A stretch of 64,000 nt of DNA from Marispirochaeta aestuarii (GTDB lineage Bacteria > Spirochaetota > Spirochaetia > JC444 > Marispirochaetaceae): assembly GCF_002087085.1 (NCBI RefSeq), contig NZ_MWQY01000005.1, positions 1 to 64,000 of the forward strand, written 5' to 3'. A program made the position numbers and the translations under genes. The stretch's first letter is position 1. The number at the start of each line of letters is the position of its first letter. Below the pieces are notes generated by a model. That model was not told the origin of the DNA and searched no databases. It was given only the letters and a program-made list of their open reading frames with translations. Below are positions 15,207 to 23,512 of the stretch, piece after piece.

Positions 15207-16157
15207 ATGAAACGGTTTGCAATCCTTCTTTGTCTTCTCATGGTTGTTTCCGGAATGACGATCTCTGCGGAGGAATCTGTATTAATAGATTTTGCATCTC
15301 TGACAGCAGACACCGAAACCGGTGAAAACGAAGCGACAATGGTTGATTTCAGTGACAAAGCCGGTACCAGTTTCTCCGATGAAGAGAAGGAGAGGATGAA
15401 GACCTCTCTTGCGATCGACAACTGGGATGTCCAGCTTTCCAGTTCCTCCCGGACTGTCGCCAACCAGCGTTATTCCATGACCCGGGAAGCCCCGGTAAAG
15501 GATACCGCTCGTCGTTATGCCGGCGAAACAATCATGGGCATAAGGGTTCACTTTCCCCTGGAGTCCTACAACTCCTATGCGGTTGTTAAACCTCCCTTCG
15601 AGATTCCGGCGTATTATACCCCGGAAGAACCGGACAAGTTTAACAACTTCGGCGTTCTGAAGAATGTTGGTGTTATCAAGAGTATCTCCATGAACGTTCT
15701 CGGAAAGAACTATCCTCACCGGATAGGTCTGATTCTGAAGGACCAGAACAACATGGAACAGACCATCATCATGAACAATCTTGAGTTTGACGGATGGAAG
15801 ACTCTTACCTGGAATAACCCCAACTACATCGAAGAAGTTCGAAACAGGGAAATCCAGAAATTCCCCCTCTATCCGAAGACCGCCCCTAACTTCAAGCTGA
15901 TCGGTATCCTCGTATTCCGTGATGCCATGCATGAAGGCGGAGACTTCGTGACCTACGTCAAGGACGTGAGCATGACTTACGACCTCGCGGTTCTCTCTCT
16001 GGAATCCGATGTCAACGACGAGGAAATCTGGGGTATTCTCGAGCAGCGTGAAGAAGCCCGGCGTACTGCCGAGTTCGAGCGCCTTGGCAACATTCAGGTT
16101 CTGCGTTATCTGGAAGCCCAGAAGATGCACCAGGAACCTGCTGAAGCTGAAGAGTAA
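15207..16157 (+). CDS. flaA: Flagellar filament outer-layer (sheath) protein FlaA
   Basis: A 316-residue protein with a signal peptide (residues 1-21, ending near ISA-EE). The mature part matches the FlaA sheath protein of spirochaete periplasmic flagella: MGIRVHFPLESYNSYAVVKPPFEIPAYY around residues 110-140, then FGVLKNVGVIKSISMNVLGKNYPH, RIGLILKDQN and a C-terminal AEFERLGNIQVLRYLEAQKMH helix. FlaA is exported to the periplasm and coats the FlaB core, affecting filament stiffness. It has its own consensus promoter and is closed by a terminator at 16197. In Borrelia, flaA heads the cheA2 operon; here two reverse-strand genes separate it from cheA. Confidence 0.95.
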   Translation: MKRFAILLCLLMVVSGMTISAEESVLIDFASLTADTETGENEATMVDFSDKAGTSFSDEEKERMKTSLAIDNWDVQLSSSSRTVANQRYSMTREAPVKDTARRYAGETIMGIRVHFPLESYNSYAVVKPPFEIPAYYTPEEPDKFNNFGVLKNVGVIKSISMNVLGKNYPHRIGLILKDQNNMEQTIIMNNLEFDGWKTLTWNNPNYIEEVRNREIQKFPLYPKTAPNFKLIGILVFRDAMHEGGDFVTYVKDVSMTYDLAVLSLESDVNDEEIWGILEQREEARRTAEFERLGNIQVLRYLEAQKMHQEPAEAEE

Positions 16158-16196
16158 GATCCTCTCCCTGCAACAAATCAGTAGCTATCAGAGACC

Positions 16197-16226
16197 GACC
16201 CCTCGGGAAACCGGGGGGGTCTTTTT
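16197..16226 (+). terminator. Rho-independent terminator after flaA
   Basis: A GC-rich stem, GACCCCTCGG (16197-16206) with CCGGGGGGGTC (16211-16221) and a GAAA loop, followed by TTTTT. It lies 40 bases after the flaA stop, so flaA is probably a single-gene transcript. Confidence 0.88.
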
Positions 16227-16407
16227 ATACAGGCTGTGTTCATCAGTGTCAGGAGCGTGGACGGACAACGGAGCTTATCCGCTGCTTGGGGCAACGCAGT
16301 AATGGCCGTCTTTTTTCTGATTCGGATGATCCATCTGTCGCAAGTGCGCTACTCCCCCACGCTTGATGTCCGATCTGAGCTTCGCGGCCCGGGGGGATCT
16401 CTGCAGA

Positions 16408-17274
16408 TCAATCGAGGGAAAACCGGAAACCAGCGGTAAGGGAGAAGAGGTAAACCCCGATTCCCGATTCTGCAAGATCGATGAAGGTATCATTCGCCTC
16501 GCCGAAGGAGTAGATATTGCTTTCCAGGTCGAAGAATACATCGAGCCTGTCTGAGCTGCGTACATCGAGGCGTGTTCCGAGGACAAGAGAATTAAGGACA
16601 TGTTCAACGGTTGCGGCTTCTATAAAGGACAGTGTGCGTGTCTGGTAGGCAAAGGTGAGCTTTACCCGGTAGGGCCTGTTTTTCTGATAGACATCCGTAC
16701 TGAAGGCGTACTGACGAAAGTGGTTCTCCTTTTCTCCGGAGGAGGTTTTCTCGGTATAGGTTTTATTTTCGAGGGAAACCTCACAGATTGCGTTGGGAAT
16801 ATAGAATCCGACCCCTAGAACACTTTTTTCCTGCAGATAATCCCCGTCCCGTACAATTCTACCGCCTATGCTCGAGTCAGCCCTGAGCCGCGCAAATATG
16901 GTTCCCGGAACATCCACCAGGACTTCAGTGGAGATTCCCGGTTTCAGGATTGTATCCCAGTCATTGAGAAATCCAAAAAAGGGACCCGCCTTAAGCTGAA
17001 AATAGTCGCTGCGATAATTCAGAAGGGCAGAGACGGAATAACGAAGAACAGGATCATAATAGAGGCCTGTCTCCAGGCTCAGGTTGTCAGCAACCGGGGC
17101 GTTCGCAAATACTGATACGCCATACAGGTAATCGGTTCCGCTTATATCGCTGTCATCCTTTTTTCTGTCCGGAGAAAGGTTGAGGCTGCCGGCGTTAAAG
17201 GAAGCTCCGATCTCTAAAGCAGAGAGGGATAGTGCAAGGATAAGCAGAAGGCTAATACAGATTCTCTTTTTCAT
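16408..17274 (-). CDS. Putative outer-membrane beta-barrel protein
   Basis: A 288-residue protein with a clear signal peptide (MKKRICISLLLILALSLSA, cleavage near residue 19). The rest alternates polar and hydrophobic residues in short strands separated by charged turns, and ends in a strand closing with phenylalanine and a short tail (LTAGFRFSLD), as in outer-membrane barrels. I do not recognise a named family; such proteins are common in spirochaetes and divergent. Its start directly abuts the end of the gene at 17275, so the two form an operon and may be related barrels. Confidence 0.62.
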   Translation of the reverse strand: MKKRICISLLLILALSLSALEIGASFNAGSLNLSPDRKKDDSDISGTDYLYGVSVFANAPVADNLSLETGLYYDPVLRYSVSALLNYRSDYFQLKAGPFFGFLNDWDTILKPGISTEVLVDVPGTIFARLRADSSIGGRIVRDGDYLQEKSVLGVGFYIPNAICEVSLENKTYTEKTSSGEKENHFRQYAFSTDVYQKNRPYRVKLTFAYQTRTLSFIEAATVEHVLNSLVLGTRLDVRSSDRLDVFFDLESNIYSFGEANDTFIDLAESGIGVYLFSLTAGFRFSLD

Positions 17275-18435
17275 TCAGAACTCCGCGCGTACGCCCAGAA
17301 AGGCATAGAACATTTGAGATATATCATTCATCTCCGTCGCAACCCAGCTGAACTTGAGGTTCCATACTGCTCCGGAGGTTATAAAGCTCAGGTAAGGACT
17401 GACGACCCCGTCGATATCCGAATCGTCGTTGTAATGGATGGTCCCTTCGATGCCGCCGGCCAGGGGACTGACTTCCGGTTTTCCAAACTGCAGGTTGATA
17501 TTGGTGTGCATCTCGCCGGTTTCGTCGGTTCCTGAGATCACATATTCCTTATAATAGCTGGGATGGGAAAAGAAGGTGAAGATGAGGCTGCCGCTGCCGA
17601 AATGAATCCGGGGCTCGAAGAGAAAATAGAAGAGGCCTATATCCATATCCTCTTCCCCCGGGATGAGCCTGGGGATTCCCACCTGGACAAAGAACTCACC
17701 CCTTTCGCTGGCGAAAAGCCCCGCCATAAGGCCCCCATGGTACAATCCGTAATCCCCGTAGGGGTAACTGCCGCCGGCAAAGGCGTCGAGCTTAAAGAAC
17801 TCCCTGTCCACCGACCATCGCAGATCGCTGGTAAAATGTCCCCGGCCAAGATAGTTGTCCTGATAGGTGTAGACGGACAGCAGCTGCCAGGGGCGGCCGA
17901 AATCGGTCTGCAGCTGCAGGCCCGTACCATCCACGGTGTACAGACCATCGTAGACCACGGAGTCGGGAAAGTAGAAGCGTCCCCGGAAGAGAGAAGCCAC
18001 AGGGTTAGAGCCAAAATAGGAGGGAAAGATTTCACCGTCGCTGAAGGTATCGATTTCACCGGTAAAATAGGAGATATCAAGGGGACCGTAAAAAGCCTCC
18101 CGCACAGTTACCTTCGCCGATTTAAGGAACACATAGGAGCTGCTGTTCAAATAACTGATAATTTCCTGGTCTGTATCCCCCGCCTCCAGACTCTCCCTGG
18201 GAGGACCGATACTGTCGCTCTCAATTCCGAGGCTCAAGGCTCCGCCGAGCTTATAGCCTCCCTGGATATTGATGTCTATTTCTCCAAAGGTATCCAGCAC
18301 AAAGCTGTCATCCTCAACTGAACCTGTGGTTGTCAATTCCATTTTAGAGACGGTAAGGTCCGCCGAAATCAGTTTTACCTGCGGAATGAGCAGCAACATG
18401 AATACGACGAATCGGAACACATAGCGTTTTTGCAT
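17275..18435 (-). CDS. Putative outer-membrane beta-barrel protein
   Basis: A 386-residue protein with a signal peptide (about residues 1-25) and a chain dominated by amphipathic beta-strand patterns with many aromatic residues, ending in a terminal phenylalanine (FLGVRAEF), the classical outer-membrane-barrel C-terminus recognised by the BAM machinery. Repeated segments such as LGGALSLGIES, SLFRGRFYFPDSVVYDG and GLYHGGLMAGLF support a porin-like or transport barrel. No named family is evident. It is the first gene of a two-gene minus-strand operon lying between flaA and cheA, with a candidate promoter at 18457-18486. Confidence 0.62.
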   Translation of the reverse strand: MQKRYVFRFVVFMLLLIPQVKLISADLTVSKMELTTTGSVEDDSFVLDTFGEIDINIQGGYKLGGALSLGIESDSIGPPRESLEAGDTDQEIISYLNSSSYVFLKSAKVTVREAFYGPLDISYFTGEIDTFSDGEIFPSYFGSNPVASLFRGRFYFPDSVVYDGLYTVDGTGLQLQTDFGRPWQLLSVYTYQDNYLGRGHFTSDLRWSVDREFFKLDAFAGGSYPYGDYGLYHGGLMAGLFASERGEFFVQVGIPRLIPGEEDMDIGLFYFLFEPRIHFGSGSLIFTFFSHPSYYKEYVISGTDETGEMHTNINLQFGKPEVSPLAGGIEGTIHYNDDSDIDGVVSPYLSFITSGAVWNLKFSWVATEMNDISQMFYAFLGVRAEF

Positions 18436-18456
18436 CGGATTACCCCGTTACTTACA

Positions 18457-18486
18457 ATTGTACACCCCATTCGCAGGGTAACTCAA
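18457..18486 (-). promoter_or_regulatory. Candidate promoter for outer-membrane protein operon
   Basis: On the minus strand, TTGAGT (18486-18481) and TACAAT (18462-18457) are 18 bases apart and lie about 22 bases before the start codon. The boxes match consensus at four and five positions. Confidence 0.45.
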
Positions 18487-18630
18487 TTGCGGCCTTCTTA
18501 TATTATCGTTGATACCGGGGGAAGACTGTATAGCGGGTATACGAAAGATTTGCCGGCCCCTTTCAGTAAGTCAAATATCTCAAAATCGTGCTTGACTTAA
18601 CGCTATATATATATAAAGATTAATTCCAAG

Positions 18631-21003
18631 ATGAGCGACTACCTTGATCCAAATAACGAAGAGCTTCTGAAGGATTTCTTCATGGAAGCCAACATGCAGG
18701 TAGAGGTTCTCGAGCAGAATATTCTGGTCCTCGAGAACGACCCCACGAACAAGGAGGCGGTGGACGAGATCTTCCGTGCTGCCCATACCCTCAAAGGGGG
18801 AGCGGCGACGGTACAGATGAATGATCTGTCCAGCTTTACCCATCTTCTGGAGGACCTGCTTGACGAGATACGGAATGGCTCTGTTCGGGTTAGTGAAGAC
18901 CTGATCGATGTTCTTCTGGCCTCCATCGATATCATCAAGGGTATTATCGATGCCCGATCCTCCGGCGAGACGTTCACAGGAGATACGGAAGAGACCCGCA
19001 GGCGGCTAAAAAGCTTCAGTACTGAGGAATCAGGTGCAAAGACTAAAGAAACAGTGGTTGAGGAAGCCGCTCAACCTTCGACGGTCAGAGATGTATCCGC
19101 CGAGGGACCCGGAGGTTCAGATCTTTCCGAGTATGAGATCCTTGAATTGAAGGATGCGGCCAGGGCCGGGGAAAAGATCTACGAAATCGCCGTGGATTTT
19201 GACGAAGACAATCCCATGAATACCGTGGGGGGAATACAGCTTTATGCCGCCATCAAGGCAGCAGGTACGGTACTGAAAACAGTACCCGACTTTGAGGAGC
19301 TGTATGAGGATCAGTTCCATCCCCGGGTGGTTTACTTTGTCGCCACAGAAGAAACCCTTGACTCCCTGCGTACGCGGGTTGACATCCCGGATGTCGTAAA
19401 TTCGGTCTCCCTGGCGGAGCTGAGCGGTGAAGCCGCAAAAGAAAAGCCGAAGGCAGAAAAGAAAAAGACAGCGGCTGCTCCTGCTGCTCAATCCAAAAAA
19501 CCTTCTGCTGCTCCTGCCAGGGAAAAAGTGGAAACTGCCGGTGAAATAGAGTCCCTCTCCGGAGATTTGTCCGGGTCTGCGGAGCCCCAGGCGGCGGCAA
19601 AAAAAGGTAAAAAGCTCGGTTCTGTCCTCAGGGTGGACAGTTCCAGAATCGACAACCTTCTGAACCTTGTTTCCGAGGCCGTCATCAATAAGGCGACCTT
19701 CAATCAGATCAGCACCCAGTTCTCCGAGACCCAGGAAGAACTTTCCGCAGCTGAAAATCTTTTTCGTGAAAGAATGAAGGAAATCCTGGACCTGGTTCCG
19801 AACCTGGCGGAGGAGATGCAGAATGGTTCCTCCGAAAAGGATGTACGGAACCAGCTCAATGAACGCTTCGGCGATCTGATAAATATCTTTGAGCCTTTTG
19901 AAAATAAACTTAAAACCGCTGTGAACAAATTCCGCGGTACATCCCAGAACCTGGGAAGGCTGACCAGTGACCTTCATGAGAGGGTTCTTCAGATCCGGAT
20001 GGTACCGATATCCCAGATTTTTTCCCGCTTTCCCCGGCTCGTACGGGATATTTCAAAATCCCTGAACAAGAAGATCCAGCTTGTGATAGAAGGTGAAGAC
20101 ACGGAGCTCGACAAATCGGTTATCGAGGATCTCCTGGATCCTCTTATCCACTGCGTACGAAATTCCGTGGACCATGGGATTGAGAGCATAGATGACCGCA
20201 AGGCCGCCGGAAAAGAAGAAGAGGGTCATATTCTGCTGAGCGCCCGGAACGAAGGCAACATGATTGTCATTGAAATCCAGGACGACGGCAGGGGCATCGA
20301 CGTCGAATCTGTCCGTTCCAAGGCCATAGAACGGGGTATTATCCATCCCAGTAAAAACCTGTCGGATATTGAAGCCTTCAACCTGATCTTTGAGCCCGGT
20401 TTTTCCACCGCGAAATCCGTTACCAGTATCTCGGGCCGGGGAGTCGGACTCGATGTTGTCAGAAAGCAGATCGAGAAGTTGAACGGCAATGTGAGTGTCT
20501 GGTCAGAAAAAGGGACCGGTACACGGTTCACTATCAAACTCCCCCTGACTCTTGCCATCATACAGGGACTCCTGGTCCAGGTTGGCGAGGAAATCTATGC
20601 CATTCCCATTACATCGGTAATTGACAGTCATCGAATCAGGCCCGAAGAGATCAAGATGATCGACAACTACGAGGTCTTTAATGTCAGGGAGGATGTAATC
20701 TCTCTGCTGCGTCTTAACCGGCTTTTCAAGATTCAGACCAGTGAGCAGAGGGAGTATCAGTTCGTTGTCATTGTCGGCAGCGGTGATAAGAAAATGGGAT
20801 TGATGGTAGATACCCTCATCGGGGAAGAGGACGTGGTTATCAAACCCCTGCGGGATTCTTATACCAATGCTCCCGGAATTGCCGGGGCAACGATACTCGG
20901 AGATGGCACAGTCTCGCTGATAATTGACGTAAGCCAGCTGCTTGAACTCGGATTCAGACAGGAGTTGGCGGACCGTCAAAAAAGGGAAGCAACCATTGGC
21001 TAG
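18631..21003 (+). CDS. cheA: Chemotaxis histidine kinase CheA (flagellar operon)
   Basis: A 790-residue kinase. The HPt domain (residues 1-120) has the phospho-accepting His52 in AAHTLKGG. A CheY-binding P2-like region lies around 165-270, then a Lys/Ala/Pro linker. The dimerisation region (about 330-480) is unusually long, with an extra helical stretch rich in Glu (ETQEELSAAENLFRERMKEIL onward). The ATPase domain has HCVRNSVDHG, DDGRG and GRGVGLDVV, and a CheW-like regulatory domain ends the chain. It starts at ATG 18631 (the MSDYLDP N-terminus typical of spirochaete CheA) despite a poor ribosome-binding site. It leads cheA, CheW/CheR-like, cheX, cheY. An AT-rich TATATATATATA tract lies at 18604-18615, but no well-spaced promoter boxes are seen. 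Confidence 0.96.
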   Translation: MSDYLDPNNEELLKDFFMEANMQVEVLEQNILVLENDPTNKEAVDEIFRAAHTLKGGAATVQMNDLSSFTHLLEDLLDEIRNGSVRVSEDLIDVLLASIDIIKGIIDARSSGETFTGDTEETRRRLKSFSTEESGAKTKETVVEEAAQPSTVRDVSAEGPGGSDLSEYEILELKDAARAGEKIYEIAVDFDEDNPMNTVGGIQLYAAIKAAGTVLKTVPDFEELYEDQFHPRVVYFVATEETLDSLRTRVDIPDVVNSVSLAELSGEAAKEKPKAEKKKTAAAPAAQSKKPSAAPAREKVETAGEIESLSGDLSGSAEPQAAAKKGKKLGSVLRVDSSRIDNLLNLVSEAVINKATFNQISTQFSETQEELSAAENLFRERMKEILDLVPNLAEEMQNGSSEKDVRNQLNERFGDLINIFEPFENKLKTAVNKFRGTSQNLGRLTSDLHERVLQIRMVPISQIFSRFPRLVRDISKSLNKKIQLVIEGEDTELDKSVIEDLLDPLIHCVRNSVDHGIESIDDRKAAGKEEEGHILLSARNEGNMIVIEIQDDGRGIDVESVRSKAIERGIIHPSKNLSDIEAFNLIFEPGFSTAKSVTSISGRGVGLDVVRKQIEKLNGNVSVWSEKGTGTRFTIKLPLTLAIIQGLLVQVGEEIYAIPITSVIDSHRIRPEEIKMIDNYEVFNVREDVISLLRLNRLFKIQTSEQREYQFVVIVGSGDKKMGLMVDTLIGEEDVVIKPLRDSYTNAPGIAGATILGDGTVSLIIDVSQLLELGFRQELADRQKREATIG

Positions 21004-21019
21004 AAATATTGGGGATACA

Positions 21020-22351
21020 ATGGAAACCTTACAGGAACAGCAGCAAGGAACTGAACAGAAAGGCGTAACGGAACAGATCGACTTCAAGATGGTCACCTTC
21101 TCTCTGGCGGGCAAGGAATACGGCATCGACATCATGAAGGTAAAGGAGATCTCAAAGGCTGATCGTTTTACCTATGTGCCCAATACAGCACCCTATGTCC
21201 GGGGAGTCTACAACCTTCGGGGAGATATTATATCCATAATTGATCTTCGGGTTATGTTTCATCTTCCTGCTCCCAGCAAAGCCGACGGACTGATGGAGGA
21301 CATGATTATTCTGCGTCTGGATAACTACTTTATCGGGGTTATCGTGGACAGCATCGATAAGGTCGTCGGTATATCCTCCTCGTCCATTCAGCCTCCGCAT
21401 CCGCTCTTTGGTGATATCAACATCAAGTTCATCAAGGGAATTGTCGAGAACGAAAAAAAGCTCTACATCATTCTGGATGTCGAGAAAATTCTCGGGGATG
21501 CTGATGATGAAGAGGATGAAAGCCGGGTAGAGGTCATGGGGATTCCCATGGCCAGCGAAACGGAAGCTGAAGCAGAGTCGGCCTACGGAGGCGACGGAAA
21601 AAGTGGTGATCTGGGGCTTGATTTTCTCCAGGATACCCTGAAAACCTTCAGTCGCTTTACCGTAAGCTCTGTGAACCGCGAATGGATCCGGGAGCGATAT
21701 GCTGAATGGAAGTCTCAGCATGGAGGAAGCGACGAAAAGGCCCAGTTGAAATCCCCCGAGGATGCCCAGAAATTCCTTGAGGATTTTTATTCTCCCTGTA
21801 CAGGGCGTTTATGGAACAAGGATTACGCCGACGCGATGGCTTCGATTCTCCCGGACGGTAGAAAAGGGAATCTGACTGCCTGGAATCCCGGCTGTGGCAA
21901 GGGTTATGAAACCTATTCACTGGCTGCCGCTTTAAGGGCAAAGAATCCGGAAGCGGTTATTAAAATCTGGGCCAACGACAGCGACCTCCTGAGTATTTCA
22001 ACCGCCCCGAATCTTGTATTTAATGATAACGAAATTCCTGAATATCTCGATGCATATATGCAGGAAACCAAAAACGGCAAGCAGTTAAACGAGGGAATAC
22101 GAAAGCAGATTCTCTTTGAGTATCATGACGTACTTCATTCCAATCCTTTTCCCGAGGTCGATCTGATAATGGCCCGGGATCTGATCTCTTTTATGTCAAA
22201 AAATGATCAGAACCGCCTGATGAGTGAATTCCTGGAAAAACTGAAACCCGGCGGCCTGCTGTTCCTTGGAGCTCATGAGCGGATTAATGATCCTGAATGG
22301 GACATGGTTGAAGCTTCAGGACTAGTTGCGTACAGAAAGAAAAATGGATAA
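21020..22351 (+). CDS. CheW-CheR-like hybrid adaptor protein
   Basis: About 443 residues from ATG 21020. Residues 20-165 are a full CheW domain (VTFSLAGKEYGIDI, VRGVYNLRGDIISIIDLR). After an acidic linker, residues about 210-440 resemble CheR but with altered signatures: AWNPGCGKGYETYSLA where the true CheR at 27712 has WCAGCSSGEEAYTLA, and MARDLISFMSKND in place of CRNVMIYFDKPT. Loss of the acidic SAM-binding residues suggests a non-catalytic or altered domain. Treponema carries a similar CheW-CheR-like protein reported to be built into its chemoreceptor arrays. The gene follows cheA by 16 bases. Confidence 0.88.
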   Translation: METLQEQQQGTEQKGVTEQIDFKMVTFSLAGKEYGIDIMKVKEISKADRFTYVPNTAPYVRGVYNLRGDIISIIDLRVMFHLPAPSKADGLMEDMIILRLDNYFIGVIVDSIDKVVGISSSSIQPPHPLFGDINIKFIKGIVENEKKLYIILDVEKILGDADDEEDESRVEVMGIPMASETEAEAESAYGGDGKSGDLGLDFLQDTLKTFSRFTVSSVNREWIRERYAEWKSQHGGSDEKAQLKSPEDAQKFLEDFYSPCTGRLWNKDYADAMASILPDGRKGNLTAWNPGCGKGYETYSLAAALRAKNPEAVIKIWANDSDLLSISTAPNLVFNDNEIPEYLDAYMQETKNGKQLNEGIRKQILFEYHDVLHSNPFPEVDLIMARDLISFMSKNDQNRLMSEFLEKLKPGGLLFLGAHERINDPEWDMVEASGLVAYRKKNG

Positions 22352-22398
22352 TATTGTGCCGGGCTTTGATAACAGCCTGGCGGCCAAGGAGAGTATGT

Positions 22399-22863
22399 AT
22401 GAGAGTTGAATATATCAATCCCTTTGTTGAATCTGCCTTCAATATCCTTCGCGAGGTACTGAATGCGGAAATAACAAGGGGTGAACTTTATCTTAAATCT
22501 GCATCCCAGCCGGTACTCGGTGTCGCAGCCATAGTAGGTCTTGCCGGAGATGTTGAGGGACGCGTTCTTTTCGACATGAGTCGCCCCACCGCTATCGCTA
22601 TTGCCTCCGCAATGAATGGAGAAGAATTGAGCGAACTGGATGACCTCGGGAAAGCAACAATTACAGAGCTTGCAAACATGATTACTGCCCAGGCGGTAAC
22701 GAAACTTCATGATCTCGGGTTTAAATTCGACCTGACGCCTCCGGCCATATTCACCGGTGATAATATGGAGGTTACCGATACCGAGGTGGAAGCCCTGATT
22801 GTACCTGTTAACCTGGAACAGGGTAAAATCGAAATTAACGTCGCCGTCCGTGAAAGAGCATAA
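22399..22863 (+). CDS. cheX: Chemotaxis phosphatase CheX
   Basis: A 154-residue CheY-P phosphatase, the type used by spirochaetes in place of CheZ. It begins at ATG 22399, with AAGGAGAG upstream; a leader from 22354 is not needed. The N-terminus MRVEYINPFVESAFNILREVL is typical, and the catalytic E-x-x-N motif is seen in ITELANMI around residue 92-99. It sits between the CheW/CheR-like gene and cheY, the same order as in Borrelia. Confidence 0.95.
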   Translation: MRVEYINPFVESAFNILREVLNAEITRGELYLKSASQPVLGVAAIVGLAGDVEGRVLFDMSRPTAIAIASAMNGEELSELDDLGKATITELANMITAQAVTKLHDLGFKFDLTPPAIFTGDNMEVTDTEVEALIVPVNLEQGKIEINVAVRERA

Positions 22864-22877
22864 GAGGAGGGGATACA

Positions 22878-23312
22878 ATGAAGACTAAGATGGACTTTCC
22901 GAATATAAATGAACGAAAAGCTGAAGGTGTAGGCCCCGATGGAAATGCCTACAGGGTGCTTGTAGTCGATGATTCCATGTTCGTTACAAAACAGATAAGC
23001 CAGATTCTTACCTCCGAAGGCTTTGATGTTGTGGGAACTGCAAAGGACGGGCAGGAGGGGCTCGAGAAATACAAGGAACTTTACCCGAACGTTGATCTTG
23101 TTACCATGGATATCACCATGCCCAAGATGGATGGTGTAACCAGTCTTGAAAAGATTATTGAATTTGACAAAGATGCACGGGTTATCATGATAAGCGCTCT
23201 TGGAAAACAGGACCTTGTTAAAAAATCACTGCTTTTGGGGGCGAAGAATTACATTGTGAAACCCCTGGACCGGAAAAAAGTTCTGGAAAGGGTATTGATG
23301 AGCCTGAAATAA
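22878..23312 (+). CDS. cheY: Response regulator CheY (flagellar motor)
   Basis: A 144-residue receiver domain with all conserved residues: the acidic pair in VVDDSM, the phospho-accepting aspartate in TMDITMP, the switch serine in MISALG and the lysine in IVKPLD. It carries an N-terminal extension of about 25 residues before the first strand, compared with free-standing CheY proteins of about 120. As the last gene of the cheA operon, directly after cheX, it is the likely flagellar switch-binding CheY. GGAGGGG precedes the ATG. Confidence 0.95.
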   Translation: MKTKMDFPNINERKAEGVGPDGNAYRVLVVDDSMFVTKQISQILTSEGFDVVGTAKDGQEGLEKYKELYPNVDLVTMDITMPKMDGVTSLEKIIEFDKDARVIMISALGKQDLVKKSLLLGAKNYIVKPLDRKKVLERVLMSLK

Positions 23313-23338
23313 TATGGTAAAAGTACCCCTGTCATTTC

Positions 23339-23412
23339 GGGCGGCTAGCTCAGTTGGTTAGAGCACTTGCTCGACACGCAAGGGGTCGTTGGTTCGAATC
23401 CAATGCCGCCCA
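23339..23412 (+). tRNA. tRNA-Val (anticodon GAC) with C at position 33
   Basis: A 74-nt cloverleaf with a perfect acceptor stem GGGCGGC/GCCGCCC, D stem GCTC/GAGC, anticodon stem CTTGC/GCAAG, T stem GTTGG/CCAAT and discriminator A. The loop is T-C-GAC-A-C: anticodon GAC at 23373-23375, but the base before it (23372) is C instead of the almost invariant U33. CCA is not encoded. A terminator follows at once. Confidence 0.93.
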
Positions 23413-23416
23413 GAAA

Positions 23417-23453
23417 ACAACCGGAGGGGTTAACCTTTCGGTTGTTTTTTTTT
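23417..23453 (+). terminator. Rho-independent terminator after tRNA-Val
   Basis: ACAACCG (from 23417) pairs with CGGTTGT (23439-23445), with an inner AGG/CCT pairing, and is followed by a run of nine T. It ends the tRNA-Val transcript, and perhaps the chemotaxis operon upstream. Confidence 0.9.
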
Positions 23454-23512
23454 GTCTATTATTTGCGCATGTCCGTTTTTTTTACCATACTAGGATTGTT
23501 TCCGGGGGAATA

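Noticed and set aside
17563-18321. A 252-residue plus-strand frame opposite the second barrel gene
   Set aside because: No ribosome-binding site and no motif; the opposing frame has a signal peptide and a barrel-type C-terminal phenylalanine.
18592-18617. TTGACT followed by TATATATATATAAA as a cheA promoter
   Set aside because: The spacing from the -35-like box to any usable -10 is 12-14 bases, too short; only the AT-rich tract itself is noted.
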